Below are positions 19,607 to 30,957 of a stretch of 64,000 nt of DNA, in pieces. Position numbers and translations under genes: made by a program. This DNA is from Euglena gracilis. Its lineage: Eukaryota > Euglenida > Euglenophyceae > Euglenales. Position 1 is the first letter of the stretch, and the number at the start of each line of letters is the position of its first letter. The stretch spans positions 13,262,716 to 13,326,715 of the forward strand of contig CP154954.1 of assembly GCA_039621445.1 (NCBI GenBank), written 5' to 3'. The notes under the pieces were generated by a model. That model was given only the letters and a program-made list of their open reading frames with translations. It was not told where the DNA came from and did no database searches.

Positions 19607-20305
19607 TCAGATTCCTCCACCCCTGCACCGTTGACCTGGAAGTGGTCTTCGTTCGGGCTCTGTCTGTCTTGCCGCTTCCAGGCTCAACAGTTGGTTCTGA
19701 GTGTCTGTGCTGGGTTCTGGGTGGAATGTGAGCTGCAGTGGCTGTGTTTCCTGGTAGATGTCTCCCAGTTCGTCGTCTTCGGCGTCCGTGAACTGTGTCG
19801 TCCCTGTTTCCTCCTGAGTCCTGGGGTTCTGTTCCCCATCTTGTTCCATTTCAACCATCGCAATTGTCATCTGCGACAATTGTGCAATGTCAACGTCGCA
19901 CCCCAGGGTCCTGGCCATGTCTGTGGTCGTTTCTGTGTCGTATTCCCATTGTTCAGGTTCCTGGTTCCATTGCAAGTTTTCTGGGGCGGTCATTGTGAAT
20001 TCTGTCATTGTGATTCCTGTTGCTGGGGCATTGAAATGGACATCTGTCTCTGAACCAGCCGACCTAGCGACGGCTGATGAGACAGATTCCTGTGGTTCTG
20101 TGGTATTTTCCTGTTGTTCAGTCCAGCCGCCTTCGGGGGAACTGAAAATGGGCAAAAACCCTCTGCTACCATTTGTACGGGATAACCCCCTTTGCTGCTC
20201 CGCTTGTTCCAGGTCCGTGGGGTTTCCCTGTCCCCGCGTAGGATCGATTACCCTGCCCAGTTGAATTTCAATTCCCCGCGCGGCCTTTGTTAAAAATTGT
20301 TTCAT
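19607..20305 (-). CDS. Acidic N-terminal gag segment of element 1
   Basis: ATG at 20305 opens 232 codons, starting MKQFLTKAARGIEIQLG. The segment is then acidic and Gln/Thr/Glu-rich (FTDAEDDELGD). It ends in TGA at 19609-19607, after which the same frame runs on to the coiled coil. It is the first long frame after the 5' LTR and leader, so it is the likely start of the polyprotein. No known domain is seen. Confidence 0.5.
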   Translation of the reverse strand: MKQFLTKAARGIEIQLGRVIDPTRGQGNPTDLEQAEQQRGLSRTNGSRGFLPIFSSPEGGWTEQQENTTEPQESVSSAVARSAGSETDVHFNAPATGITMTEFTMTAPENLQWNQEPEQWEYDTETTTDMARTLGCDVDIAQLSQMTIAMVEMEQDGEQNPRTQEETGTTQFTDAEDDELGDIYQETQPLQLTFHPEPSTDTQNQLLSLEAARQTEPERRPLPGQRCRGGGI

Positions 20306-20579
20306 TTTCTTGTGTTAAAAGACCTTTTTCCTTTTTGGGGTTGGTGTGGGGTGGGTCCTTGGGGGGGTCACAAATCGGGCATAAAACACCTGTAGGTCTT
20401 GCTCAAAGCAGCGAAATGCTTTCAAATTGGTGGTCGTGGTCAGTGAAGGTCTTCGGTGCCGGCGAACTGGCGCTTCTTAGGCACACCAGCAGCAACAACT
20501 CCTGCTTCAGACTTCACTTCAGATCACAGGACCAATGCTTGAACAGATAATCAACTTCCACTTCCAATGAAATCTTGAC
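20306..20579 (-). other. Leader of element 1 between 5' LTR and gag
   Basis: The untranslated leader holds T/G runs at 20320-20375. No convincing tRNA primer site follows the LTR. A TGGTCCTGTGATC sequence about 45 nt inside is preceded by CA and could be one if the true 5' LTR is longer than the 298 bp shared with the trimmed 3' LTR. Confidence 0.3.
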
Positions 20580-20877
20580 AAACTTGAATTGGCTTGAAAC
20601 TTGAACCAAATAGGCCAATGGCAAATAGATAATCAGATTGAGCAAGGACAGAGTAGTGACAGAGCCCTGTGGAACATGTTGTAAAATCGTGGTTAAAATC
20701 TGGTCAGAGGTTAAAATTCAGTTAGGAGGGGATTATCCTAATTGTTTCACCATTGAAACTGTAGGCCCCTGGTTGGGTCAAGTCCCCTGGTTAGTTCTGT
20801 GGGCGCCTGGGTTAGCTTTTAAGGTTAGCGCCTGAGGTTAGCTAACTTACCCGGGCACTCAGCACCCCTGACTCACA
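20580..20877 (-). repeat. 5' LTR of element 1
   Basis: Same 298 bp as 8145-8442 with three substitutions. On the minus strand it starts TGTGAGTCAG at 20877, directly against copy B sequence (ACCGGTGGG, 20878). It should hold the promoter; no TATA box is clear. Confidence 0.9.
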
Positions 20878-23231
20878 ACCGGTGGGTGGGGACGAGGAAC
20901 TCCCTCAGGAAGGCGAGAACGTGAAGGATATCCTCTACGCTGCTCTACCTGCACCGGCACAGCCTCGGCCAGACGAAGCACCCACTGAGGATATACCTGT
21001 GACTGCAACGCCTGTCCCGACGGCTGAGCCTCAACCCGAGGTGACTGGTATGGTCGTCGAGGATATCCTCGAAGAACCTACCAGCCCCGCAGCACGCACC
21101 TCATTAGGAGGCCGCGTGCTCGGCGCCGTAGTCACCGGCATTACTGCCGTGGCTGCTGCACTAACGCCACGAGGTGGATGCGTAGCATCAAGCTCCGCCG
21201 CTGAGGTCGTGGAGATGCCGGATGTCGGCGTCCCTGCACCCCCATCTCCGGCAGAAGTGCAACCACCGTTAGGGGATGAACCCCTGCCGACAGAGACATC
21301 TGTCGCACCGGCTACAACGGAGGTTCAACCTCCCGTAGCACCTGCGCCAGCGGTTGTGGAGGATCAACCTCCTCGACCGGATGTCGAAATGGAAGTGAAG
21401 GAGATACCCCCACGACCACCGACACCGCGCAGGATCCCTGCCGTCCCGAGGACAATGGCAGAGTTTATGGGAGTGTCAGCGCCTGTGGAAGCACCGATTC
21501 CGGTGACGACCACAGCACCACGCCCCGTCGGGCAGGATGACCCTGCTCGGCGCAGGGCGGCTGAACAACCCCAGGAACGAGTGCCGACCCCTCGGAGCGT
21601 CATGCGCGATCCAGCGGTCATTATGCCTGCTTCGCCCAGACGGCAAACGTCTGCTCCGGCACCATCGGCTCCTGATACCAGGAGTAAGCTACAGGCGTCG
21701 CCTCCTGATTCCGGGAGAGCGAAGCCGAAAGGAGGCAAACCGGGTGCTGTACCCTGTAAGCCCCCTGCCAAAGGCAGTGATGGGAAACCACCACCGAAAG
21801 GTAGCGCTGGAGGTCAGACTGGCGGACAGTCGAAAGGCCCTACGACAATGCACGACTATTCGGCCGTTACATCGTCCGGGTACGGCAAGAGCAAACCGAA
21901 AGGTAAGGCTCGTGGTCGACAGGCCCAATCTTCCGCCGGATCGACGGATGAGGAGCAGGATGAACCTTCTTCATCTCCCGTGTCTGCGGATGCCCAGCTC
22001 TGGACTCAGGATATCCTGACCAGACTAGGCACCGTGGAAGAGAGGACGAAGAAACTGGCTGCTATTAGGCACCAGAAAGGGTCACATAATCGATGGATTC
22101 AGCCCCTCTTCGTCCGAGGAGAACCTTTCCACTATGTCCCGGAACATACCTGGACATTCTGGAACAGGCGCTCACCCAGAGTACTGGCACAGTACTTTGG
22201 CGAGGATTGTGTGTTAGATTTCCAGCACGGCACGTCCTTTACCTGGACGTGCACCGTGTGCCACCATCTGCGGCACTACCAACCGCTTGTGTATGTGTGC
22301 AAGCGGCAGGTGCAATCCACGACGTTCCATCACAGGGCATATGTGCCGAACTGTGTGGCGCTCGTATGTGGCGAGTGCCTGAACGCCTGGAAGCACAGCT
22401 TGAACTACTCCTACAGTGAGAATGCTCACGACAGGGATATCCCTGCCTTGTGCATCAACTGTACAGGGGCCAAGTTCGTGCAGACTGCTGATGGAGCAGT
22501 CACCACCATTGTCCCCCAGCACTTGGAGACACTGGAGAAGTGGAAGAAGGAGTACAAGCAGGTGGAAGGCCGCCTGAACCACTCCGACTTCCGAAAGGTA
22601 GAAAGCTACCGCCACACGGGAATGGCCCGTGAGTTCCAGATCGACGCTGGGGCAATGCGCCTCGCCGTCGAGGAACACGCCAAGGTAAGAATGCCTTACC
22701 TCTGGACCGATGGCGACTGGGAGACACAGGTTTACCCCCTGTTCTCCAAGCGTCAGCACGGCGGATACGCCTTGCCACTGTGGCCTCCTGAAGAACACGA
22801 TTTTAGTGGACTTCAGAGGTTGGTTGGCGGCTGTATTACGGCCCCATACTGCAAGAGCTCGGACAGCGAAGTGGATGTATGACATCAACTTCAAGCAGAC
22901 CCCGGGGATGCCCCCGCAGGTGTCTGCGAATCACCCCCGGATGAATTACATCATCTGGCCGGTGATGCTGCCCAGAATTTTCTGGGAACAGCTCCAACGG
23001 TACCTTCAGCACATTGCTGACCGTACCAGGGAGAAGCTGCCGGACAGTTGGATCAATGACTTGGAGACCCCATCCTTTGATGTCAAAGATCCGGAGCACA
23101 ACACCATCCGGAGCGAATAAGCTCCGCAGCGTTCCCCACGCCAACTGGAGTTGGTTGAGGACCCATTAGGGGACCCTCAACACGACTATTGGCGTGAGGT
23201 GCGCGAACGCCCACCCGATAAAGGCAGGTGA
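20878..23231 (+). pseudogene. Element X copy B, 3' part of the gag-like ORF
   Basis: It resumes the frame broken at 8144, carrying the Pro/Ala/Val-rich stretch, the Lys/Gly/Pro segment and the CxxC-rich C-terminal region, nearly identical to copy A 1553-3905. GAG stands where copy A has the TAG. An extra T in the run near 22801 shifts the frame relative to copy A. A TAA at 23118-23120 (TCA in copy A) lies in the loop of a conserved hairpin (CGGAGC...GCTCCG). The original stop corresponds to TGA 23229-23231. Copies A and B therefore carry different inactivating changes, and a composite of the two shows that the family frame was once continuous. Confidence 0.7.
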
Positions 23232-23271
23232 GGTGGCTGTAAGCGCCAATGCGGCGTCTTTCAGAAACCTC

Positions 23272-23347
23272 GTCAGGTATTTGCCTGACACCCTGTTCGG
23301 GTATTTGCCCGAACACCCCTTCGAAGACCCTTTGCGGTATTCGCCGC
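23272..23347. repeat. Hairpin cluster after element X copy B
   Basis: Stem-loops at 23272-23289, 23295-23314 (both loop TATTTG) and 23334-23347 (GCGG, loop TATTCG, CCGC). The third is the short form and probably the ancestral one. Homology to copy A stops inside it. Confidence 0.75.
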
Positions 23348-26300
23348 TAGTAAGTTCCCAACGGGATGCTGCCATGTGCAGGATTCCGTGCGCATGCACA
23401 CCCCTCTCCCCTCTCCACTCTCGCGGGCGTGCGACACGCAGCGCACAGGGCCGACGGCCTCTTTTTTTTCTTTCCCTTTTTCTTTCCGGCCGTTTGATGC
23501 CATAAGGCTGCCAGACAGCACCACATTTCTGGCCTAAGCCGACCCCCCACTCCTCTCTACTTTCCCCCCGGGGCAAATGCTGTCCCCGGCAGTTGGTTTT
23601 GTAGAATAGGATTTTTCTTTTGCGTGGTCAGGTTTGACTGGCCAGAGGCCCGCTCCTTCCACACCCTCCCCACGGGTTTTCCTGGAATTCCCATGGACCC
23701 AACCCCAAGTACCTTTGGCACACCCAAACTGGGTGGATGGGTTTGCTTGGCATGTAAACCTGCCAGCCCCATTTTCCCCAGTGGGCTATAATATTCTATA
23801 CACCCATAAGCCACCGCAAAGTAGGTGAAACCATTTTCCGCGTTTTGGGCTTTTTGGGTCCCCCTCTTTCCGCCCCCCCCCTTTTGACCCTGTGCGACGG
23901 AAAGGGCCCCTGTGTATGCGCTAGGGTGAACCTCCCACAGACCAGGTCTGTGTCCGAAATCCCTATGGCCAGAATGCCTGGTCCAAAAGGGAAATCGGGC
24001 ATAGCCCTGGAAGGGGGATGTGTAACAGGCGTATGCTTCTGTCCACTTCCGTTAAGGAAGATAGGATGGAAGCAGATCCTATTATGATTTCCTAATGGGT
24101 GCCCCTTCTCTCTCCATAGGTGGTTTTCTTATTCTTTTATATTCTTGTTCCTTCCTTTCCTCCGGACCGGACTTGTATACCCAGTCCGTCCTCCCTGCAT
24201 TGCTCTGTGCTTTGCTTCTTGGGAAGTGGGAAAAGGGTTTTTTCTGTTGCTCTGATTTTCAGTTCCCAAGTAGGTGCGCCAAGGCGAAAGCGAAGGCTTT
24301 TTGGGAATTGGGAAAGGGGAATTGGGAATCAGACGTACACTCAAACACAAGGGGCCAAACTTCACAAACAGAAAGCCAAACACAGAACTCTAGAATTCTG
24401 GAAATACGGTTGTTTTTTTTCTTCGTGAAAACATGTCAGCCCCTCGGTGGCTCGGCAGGCAACTTTCGTAGTTGCACCCCGACCCACCTAGAGAGCCCCG
24501 CAAAGGGCCATTCTAAGAATGAGTTTCTTGTGGAGGGTGTGGATAAAAACCCCATACCATATGGTGATTGTGAACAAATTACTCACACACGCGCCGCACC
24601 TGGTGGACCGTGCGGCACCGTACGTTGCGATGCTCCCCACCGTTGAACCCCGTTGCACATTCACCCACCCCCCAAATCTGTTACGTACACGGGATGCGGC
24701 GTGTCCTTTTCTGCTGCCCCCCCCCCACCGTTACTTCCACGGGGTAAGGCGTCGCATCTTGGGCTGACCCCCCCTAGTTGTTCTAACCAACCGCATACAT
24801 AATAATTTTATTTGCAATCCAAATTGCTTCTTTTTGTACGGACACCTTATTTTTTACTTTCTTTTTTTAAACTTTCCCAAAGACTTCACTAAGCAAGGGA
24901 GTGTAAACGGGTCCTAACCCAAATATGTGCCAAAATTTGCCTTAGTGGGGCCAAAAATCATTGAAATTCGATTTTTTTGTTGTCATTTTGAATTTAGCCC
25001 GCGGAAGGGATTATGATAGTCATCTTGAAGGCCTGAACACAATTTTTTCCTGGCAGGGCCGCTTCTTTGAAGCTTTCAACACGGCCGACCACTTTTTCAC
25101 AGTAGGAGTTGTCATTTTCCCTAATTCACGTAAGAAAGTCCCCACCGGAACACAACAAATCCAAAATGCATTAAAAGTGCATTAAAATGACGAACCCACT
25201 CCCAGCCCCGGCAGGAACATGGTCTTCTGACCACTGTCTTCCAGGGTCCGTGTCCATAACTTTGGGAGATTTGGTTTGGGGAAGTTTATTTTAAGGAAAG
25301 GCATGGCCTAAACAGGTCAAAGTGCGACATGTTTCGGTCCGTCGCTTAAAAAATCCAGGCAGGGTCTTATTTTTGGGAGTCTTTTTTTTGACCGACTCCC
25401 GCCCGAAAAAAGCACCTTTTTACAGGTTTTCAAAGCAGTAAAAAATTTCCTTCCGCACCCCATTTATTCATTGGTGAAGGTTTGCATTTAGCGTAATTTT
25501 TTCACTTTAAAAATTTGAAATTTTTTAAATTTCAATATTTTTTTAAATTTCAATATTTTATGTGCGAAATTGGTTTTTTTTGGGTAATTTCTCCGCAGAA
25601 ACGTTTCGTACTCCCTCGAGGAAAACCGATACAGGAGGAAGGGACACCGAGGGCGAAGAACAAAGACATCATGAGGCCACGCTTTGCTTCGGCGCTTCAG
25701 GGGGTTCTTATTTTGGGTTTTTCGCTCGATCAGCCCGGCGGCTTTTATTGGGGGGGGGGCCTTATTTTTGGGGGGTATGGAGGCCATTTTCAGCCAGTGG
25801 GCTTTTCTCAGCCCTGGATACCCAACAGCGACATGTATCTATAATCTATATCTATTTGTGACATGTACCGACATGTATCTATGATCTATATCTATTTACT
25901 GTGTCCCTTCGGCTTGCGCCGCCCTTCCCAAAGAGTAAAACCCACAGAGAAGCAATACAGGGCAACCGGGCGAGAGCAGACTAAACAGACGCACGGACCT
26001 AACCTGACTTCTTAGACGGCCTATCGCAACGTTTCCTCGCTGTCTCATACCCTGACCGATTCAGGATGAAGCACTGTACGATGGTGCTCTGCAGGACGTT
26101 CCTCAAAAATGAAAATAAGAAACCCAGCTGTGACACGCTGTTGGGGCACATTTCCGCAAAATTTGGCGCCACTCTGAAAACCAGAAAAGCTGACGCAGAT
26201 ACTCTGGCGCACTTTCTGAGTATAAACCTGCAAAAAGAGCCGGAAAGCCAAATAAAACGCAACTCAACGCCAGCCGCAAACACAAAGTTGCCTGCGCTGG

Positions 26301-26833
26301 TGTTGGCAAGGGGGTGTCCGGTGCCAGTGGTGCTGCGCATATGGTGCTGCTGGCGACGGTCAAGAACGTTGCCCGAACGCGACCTGGTTGCGCAGACAAC
26401 AGGTGGGGCACTCAAATGAAGCATGAGACACGTCTCAGACCATGACGACCACAATGGCCAAAAGCCTCCTCTGCCCCCATCATGTGAAACAGAACGTTCT
26501 TGAAAGGGCGTGCTGACCTGTTTCTTTCACAGGCAAAATCTTGACCACTTTGCCGAGGGACTCGCATGCCCCACTTCAGCATTCTATACGAAGGTGGATT
26601 TAAGTGGCAATGTTGAGCGGACCGCAGGCGGGTCGGAGTTACTGCGGATGCTCCTTGGCCATATTTCTGTGCACCTTTCAGGTCACGGTCAATTGGACTG
26701 CTTTGACATTACTTCAAGCGCACGTCGATGACAAGCTTGTCCAAGGCAACTTGCGTCTAATGGCAGTATATTCAGACCTGTTGATGTCGAGCGTGGATGC
26801 CCATTTAATGTCTTCAGCCTTCTGGGTGGCAAC
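23348..26833. other. Non-coding stretch, no gene recognised
   Basis: C- and T-rich to about 24100, then increasingly AT-rich (24780-25560). A 183-codon plus-strand frame at 24095-24646 starts with a hydrophobic run, but nothing identifies it. 25490-25560 repeats AAATTTCAATATTTT-like sequence. 25690-25775 contains CTTATTTTTGGGG and GCTCGATCAGCCCGG, related to a repeat seen inverted at 60800-60990. Confidence 0.4.
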
Positions 26834-27010
26834 TGGGTATGATGGCCATCATGGGTCATAATGGCCACCATCGTTGGTCATGATGGCCATCATGAGTCAT
26901 GATGGGCATCATTGGTCATGATGGCCATCATGGGTCATGATGGGCATCACGGGGCATGATGGGAATCATTGGTCATGATGCGCATCATGGCCATCACGGG
27001 TCATGATGGC
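26834..27010. repeat. Minisatellite of GATGGCCATCATGGGTCAT type
   Basis: Roughly nine units of 18-21 bp with variation at a few positions. Each unit contains the near-palindrome GATGGCCATC. The same repeat in the other orientation and longer is at 49129-49600. Confidence 0.85.
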
Positions 27011-27845
27011 CATGATGGTCGAAAAACGCCCATTTTCGGCTCGAAAACCCCTTTTTCGGGCCCGGGAGGCCAAGAAGCATGGTTTTGGGTAAAAAAAAAA
27101 GTTTTCAATATTTTTCACCTTTTTTGGCCGAAAACGGCTGAGTCCACCAGTGGGAAAAGTGTACAAAATGGCCAAAATCGACCGAAAAACGGCCGTATCC
27201 CGGGCTACGAACAATTACGGGGAAATCAAAATACTGGTAGATGGAGTGTTCCAAGGGCTTCAAACTAGGTCTCCGGACATTTCCTTAGGTTTTGCTTCAT
27301 TTTGGAGAAATTTTGAAAATATTGACTTTTAGCCGAAAACGGCCAAGTTGGACAGTGGAAAAAGTGTACAAAATGGCCCGTTGGCCGAAAACGGGCATAT
27401 CTCGGGCCAGGCGGGGAGTTGCGGGAAAATCAGATGGGACGTTCCAAGGCTTCAAATTCGATCTCCGGACATATCCTTTGATTTTGCTTCATTTTGGAGA
27501 TATTTTCAAAATTGACATTTTTTTGGCCGAAATGGCAGATTCCAAAGGGGGGGGGCTTATCCAGGGGGGGGCGGGCCAATCCTACCAAGTTTGGACCCCT
27601 TCGCGCGTGAATAACTCGGGCCTGGCGGGGAGTTGGGGGTCAAACCTGGGTGATTCGGAAACTAGGAATACAGTCGCTCGCAACTGAAAAAAAAATCTCG
27701 GAAACGGGGCCGGGATCATGGTGATAATCCGCTGGTTCCCGAGGTGGCCCCGAGGGGGGGGGAGGGGGGGAGGGGGGGTTCCCCAGGGGTAAGCTTCGCT
27801 CTTACCATAAAGGGATAAGAGCTCAGCGACCCCCCTACCCCCCTC
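27011..27845 (+). repeat. Dispersed repeat R1, left copy
   Basis: After the minisatellite come two to three diverged units of about 200 bp (27126-27328, 27334-27530 and a partial third). They share GTGTACAAAATGGCC, CTCCGGACAT and TTTTGCTTCATTTTGGAGA. Then a G-run segment and a hairpin GCTCTTA...TAAGAGC (27796-27820). The block recurs inverted at 48680-49912. No coding sequence is seen; non-autonomous element or satellite. Confidence 0.7.
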
Positions 27846-28200
27846 ACCCGGGTTCCACGACTAAAAGAACCCCTGGTACATGACCCAATAACTCCTGCGC
27901 AACAAGACAGCACATGACAAATCGGTCGGTACAAATGCAAGATGCACCTTCTCCAATGACAAGGGAGGTCGTGTGACAAAGAAAACAAAGCTTTGCGCGG
28001 CGATGTTTCCTGGCGCATGGAGACTCTAGTAACCTTAGTTTGCTTTCTGGGCAGAATTGGACAAAATCTTAGACGGGAGCTGCAAGCCAGATTCTTAATC
28101 CTGAATCCTGGTGGGTTTTTACGACAGTGTGTTCTTTGTGGTCCTCCTTTTCTGGATCGATTGATAAACCAAGGACGTATGATAAACACGGGAAACGCCT
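27846..28200. other. No recognisable feature
   Basis: Mixed-composition DNA between R1 and the left arm of the inverted repeat at 28201. Frames on both strands are short and unidentifiable. Confidence 0.4.
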
Positions 28201-28264
28201 CATTCTTAGACGGCCGAAATCACACTTAAGGGTTTTTTCTTTGAAATGGGCGCATTTGCGCAAA
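28201..28264 (+). repeat. Left terminal inverted repeat candidate
   Basis: CATTCTTAGACGGCC...CACTTAAG...GCGCATTTGCGC, roughly three quarters identical to the reverse complement of 42954-43011. A further CTTAGACGGCC lies near 26012. Confidence 0.45.
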
Positions 28265-29040
28265 TGTGCAAATTTTACGAATTTTCTGGGACCCTGTACC
28301 CTGACACAGAGAGAACAGATTATGAACTGTGACACTCCTCTATTGAACGGGATTAACCCCAGTAGTTTGGTGTGCAGGCTGCATACCACGTGACCTGGAT
28401 AGGGCTGAGGGAGGGAGTGGTCCTCTTGTACATCAAACAGGAGAGAGGCACACACCCTGTGATACGACACTTGGAAATGCTGCTGACGTGCTGGTTGAAC
28501 TGACTGGGATGCTACCGCCACCGGTGAGAACACAAGGAGCCTCATTAGATCATACGCTGCAGACTACGTCAGCCAGCCATCACGCAACTGATTTGTGTTT
28601 ATGGGCGCAACTTCGCAAAAAAAACAATTGTGTTTGTGGGCGCACTTGCGCAAATAAAACGTACACCGATGATGTTAAAATGATATGTTTGTGGGCGCAA
28701 ATGCGCCTATAAACAGTTTTTTTGGTGCGCGCATTTGTGCAAATGAGCGCACCAACAGGTTAATGTTTATTTGCGCAAATGCGCCCACCAACATGTATTT
28801 TTACTTTCCATGTTAAAACACACCAATGAGGACCACGACCACACCAGGTTTTAAAACGTGATGGGGGTGTTGGTGTGCGCAATTGCGCAAATAAACACAC
28901 TTACGTTTGTGCGCGCATTTGCACAAATGCGCGCGCAAACATTTAATACACCGCTTAAAAATGATGTGTTTGTAGGAGCCTTAGAGCACACAAACAAAGT
29001 TGCTTTTATTTGCGCAAATGCTCGCATCAACACACATCAG
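28240..29040. repeat. Left array of TTTGCGCAAATGCGC dyads
   Basis: About a dozen units with a GTTTNTGGGCGC or GTTTATTTGCGC shoulder, in alternating orientation, at 28250, 28590, 28636, 28690, 28722, 28772, 28876, 28912 and 29010 among others. The centre is the self-complementary TTTGCGCAAA. Spacing is irregular (20-100 bp). Confidence 0.7.
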
Positions 29041-29885
29041 TTGTGCTATACCATCTCCTCCTTCGTGACAGCTGACGAACGCAATTCCTCACGTCAACCA
29101 CTGATTTGCACCACGATTATGTGGAGACGAAATTTGTGGTGAGAGGAAGTGTGGAGTGTTCACTGGAACACGGCATAAGACTAGCCACAATTTGCCTGCC
29201 TTACGTGTGTACATTTGTACTGTTGTTACCCGGCCTGAACGGCCTGTTGTTTTGGCGTCATCCGTTTCGCAGTTAAACGTCATGAATTGATGACGTGCAA
29301 ACGACCTGTGACTGCTGGACACCTTTTCTGCAACAGGACTGTGTTACAAGAAGACAATATTTCGCACCTGAAATGCCAGGATGTGTCCGGCCGTAGTCCG
29401 TTTTCTATTTTTTCTCCATCATTTTTCCCTTGAAATATGTAAAAAACACCAATTTTTGTGCATAATTTGGGGATAGCCATGCACTGGCACCACGTTGTCC
29501 CCCCAGTCTCACACCCCGGTTGCGGGGAATAAAGTGGCCGCTAAAGCTGGGTGTCGTTGCACTGGGGAGGTCGATGCCGGCCTGATGGGTGCTGAAGCAT
29601 CAGCAGCTGATGTGGCTGCAACAGCGGAGCCGAGGCTGCAGGCCAGCAGCAGGGCCCTTGGGACCCAAAAATTGGTGCTGGTGGACGTGCACTGTTACTG
29701 GGTGGCTGTGAACCCACCTTCAAGAGATGCTATGGCTCCATATTTTGTGGGACCTGTCAACGGTCCAAAAACGGCACAATAACACCATATGCCGGAGGAG
29801 ACGGTGTGGTCATTTGGGTTGAACCAATTCAAAAGCCACTAACGGTGGCTGTAGGAGGGCCAAATGAAATTTTACTTCTCCATTG
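29041..29885. other. Interior of the candidate TIR element, no gene recognised
   Basis: Mixed-composition sequence without dyads and without an identifiable frame. Confidence 0.35.
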
Positions 29886-30036
29886 TTTGTTTTTTTGCGC
29901 ATTTGCGCGCATCACGTTGTTTTGTGGGCGCAAATGCACAAAAAAACATAATAAATTATACAGTTCCTTCATGTGGTTTATTTGCACATTTGCGCCCACA
30001 AACAACGTGATGCGCGCAAATGCGCAAACAAACCAC
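29886..30036. repeat. 150 bp foldback hairpin built from the dyad repeats
   Basis: Arms of about 58 nt (29888-29947 and 29976-30035) are near-perfect reverse complements. Each contains GCGCATTTGCGCGCATCACG and GTGGGCGCAAATG. They are separated by about 28 nt of AT-rich loop. This is the longest hairpin in the window. Confidence 0.8.
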
Positions 30037-30103
30037 ATCTGCTCTCGGCGTTTGACGGTTGTGTTTCCGTCACACAGTTCTTCTTTGTATTTATTTGCGC
30101 AAA

Positions 30104-30107
30104 TGCG
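30104..30107. repeat. Target site duplication of element 2, left
   Basis: TGCG directly before the TG of the LTR, matched by TGCG at 42071-42074. Confidence 0.6.
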
Positions 30108-30957
30108 TGTCGGCCGCCGGCTTTTGCCGGCAGCCAAAAATTGCCCGAAAGCGCAAATTTCAAAGTCGCTGGTAACAGCCAATCAGTTAAAAAAAACCCG
30201 CGATAGAAATTGGAAGCGGGTCAAATTCATTTGCATCTTCAAATTCTGTTTTTTTGCAGAACTTGAGGGGTTTTCCCCATTATTTGGCAAAGAAGGGATA
30301 CCATTGTATTGAATTTGGCATTTACATTCTTGGTGAGAATTCGAAGTGTGGATCACATTGGCGGTGGACTTTGAATTGCAATTCATATTGGTTATTGAAG
30401 TCAATTTGGAATTGATATCAAGAAGGTGACCCTACAACACCGCCACCCTCACCGCCGCTCCTATTCCCTATACCCCTCTTCCTTGCCCCAGGTTTGCACA
30501 TTTTCACACATTCACATTTCACAGTTCGTTTTCAATTCTTCACATTCAGCTACTTTCAGTTTTTCACTCTCAAAGATTTAAGTTTCAGTGGGTTGGGTTG
30601 TGGGTTGGTTTTGCCTTCAAGGTGTGCAAGAGAGTGTGAGAGTAAGAGAGAAAGAGAGAGGAGAACAGTGAGATTTCATTACAAATGGCAGATTTTCCGA
30701 TTTTCACCAAATTTTCGGAAAACATTAAAAAAACGATCCTACGCGCCGGCTGGGGTAGGGGGAAACACCTGGGTGAAAAAATGAGAGTTGGCCTGAGCCC
30801 ACCCCAAGAAAAAGCGCAGGCCCCGCCCCGGAAACACCCACCCCCCGGCTGTCGGTGGTTTTCCACGACGGCGAGGACCCCCCCGGGCCCTCGGCCCACC
30901 GGGACTCGCCGGTCGCGGGGGCGACCGGCGGCGCACAGGGGGTGGGGCCGGCGAACA
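30108..30957 (+). repeat. 5' LTR of element 2
   Basis: Starts TGTCGGCC with a hairpin (GCCGGC, loop TTTT, GCCGGC) and ends GCGAACA. It carries an ATG at 30685 that opens a frame running towards the internal region. Relative to the 3' LTR it lacks 4 nt near 30805, which breaks that frame. Confidence 0.9.

Larger units (their letters stand above)
8145..20877 (-). mobile_element. Element 1: complete Ty3/gypsy chromovirus with methyltransferase-like modules
   Basis: Direct repeats of 298 bp (8145-8442 and 20580-20877) flank a 12.1 kb interior coded on the minus strand. The order is gag, NPPF domain, C5 methyltransferase-like domain, protease, RT, RNase H, integrase, chromodomain. A polypurine tract abuts the 3' LTR. 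I find only three differences between the LTRs, so insertion was recent. It sits inside element X copy B. There is no clear target duplication, and about 38 bp of copy B sequence (copy A 1514-1552) is missing at the junction, so one end was probably trimmed or recombined. Confidence 0.9.

Noticed and set aside
5017-20305. TGA used as a sense codon in this genome
   Set aside because: The long protease-RT-RNase H frame of element 1 has no TGA at conserved Trp or Arg positions, and TAA and TAG also occur in frame. Mutation or read-through is simpler.
8140-20882. A target duplication AACG/ACCG around element 1
   Set aside because: The two flanks do not match over 4-5 bp, and comparison with copy A shows a deletion at the site.
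24095-24646. A 183-residue plus-strand protein with a hydrophobic start
   Set aside because: No codon bias, no recognised domain, and overlapping frames of similar length. Noted only as part of the non-coding stretch.
28240-29040. CRISPR-like array
   Set aside because: Spacing is irregular, units occur in both orientations, and the setting is eukaryotic. Subterminal transposon repeats fit better.
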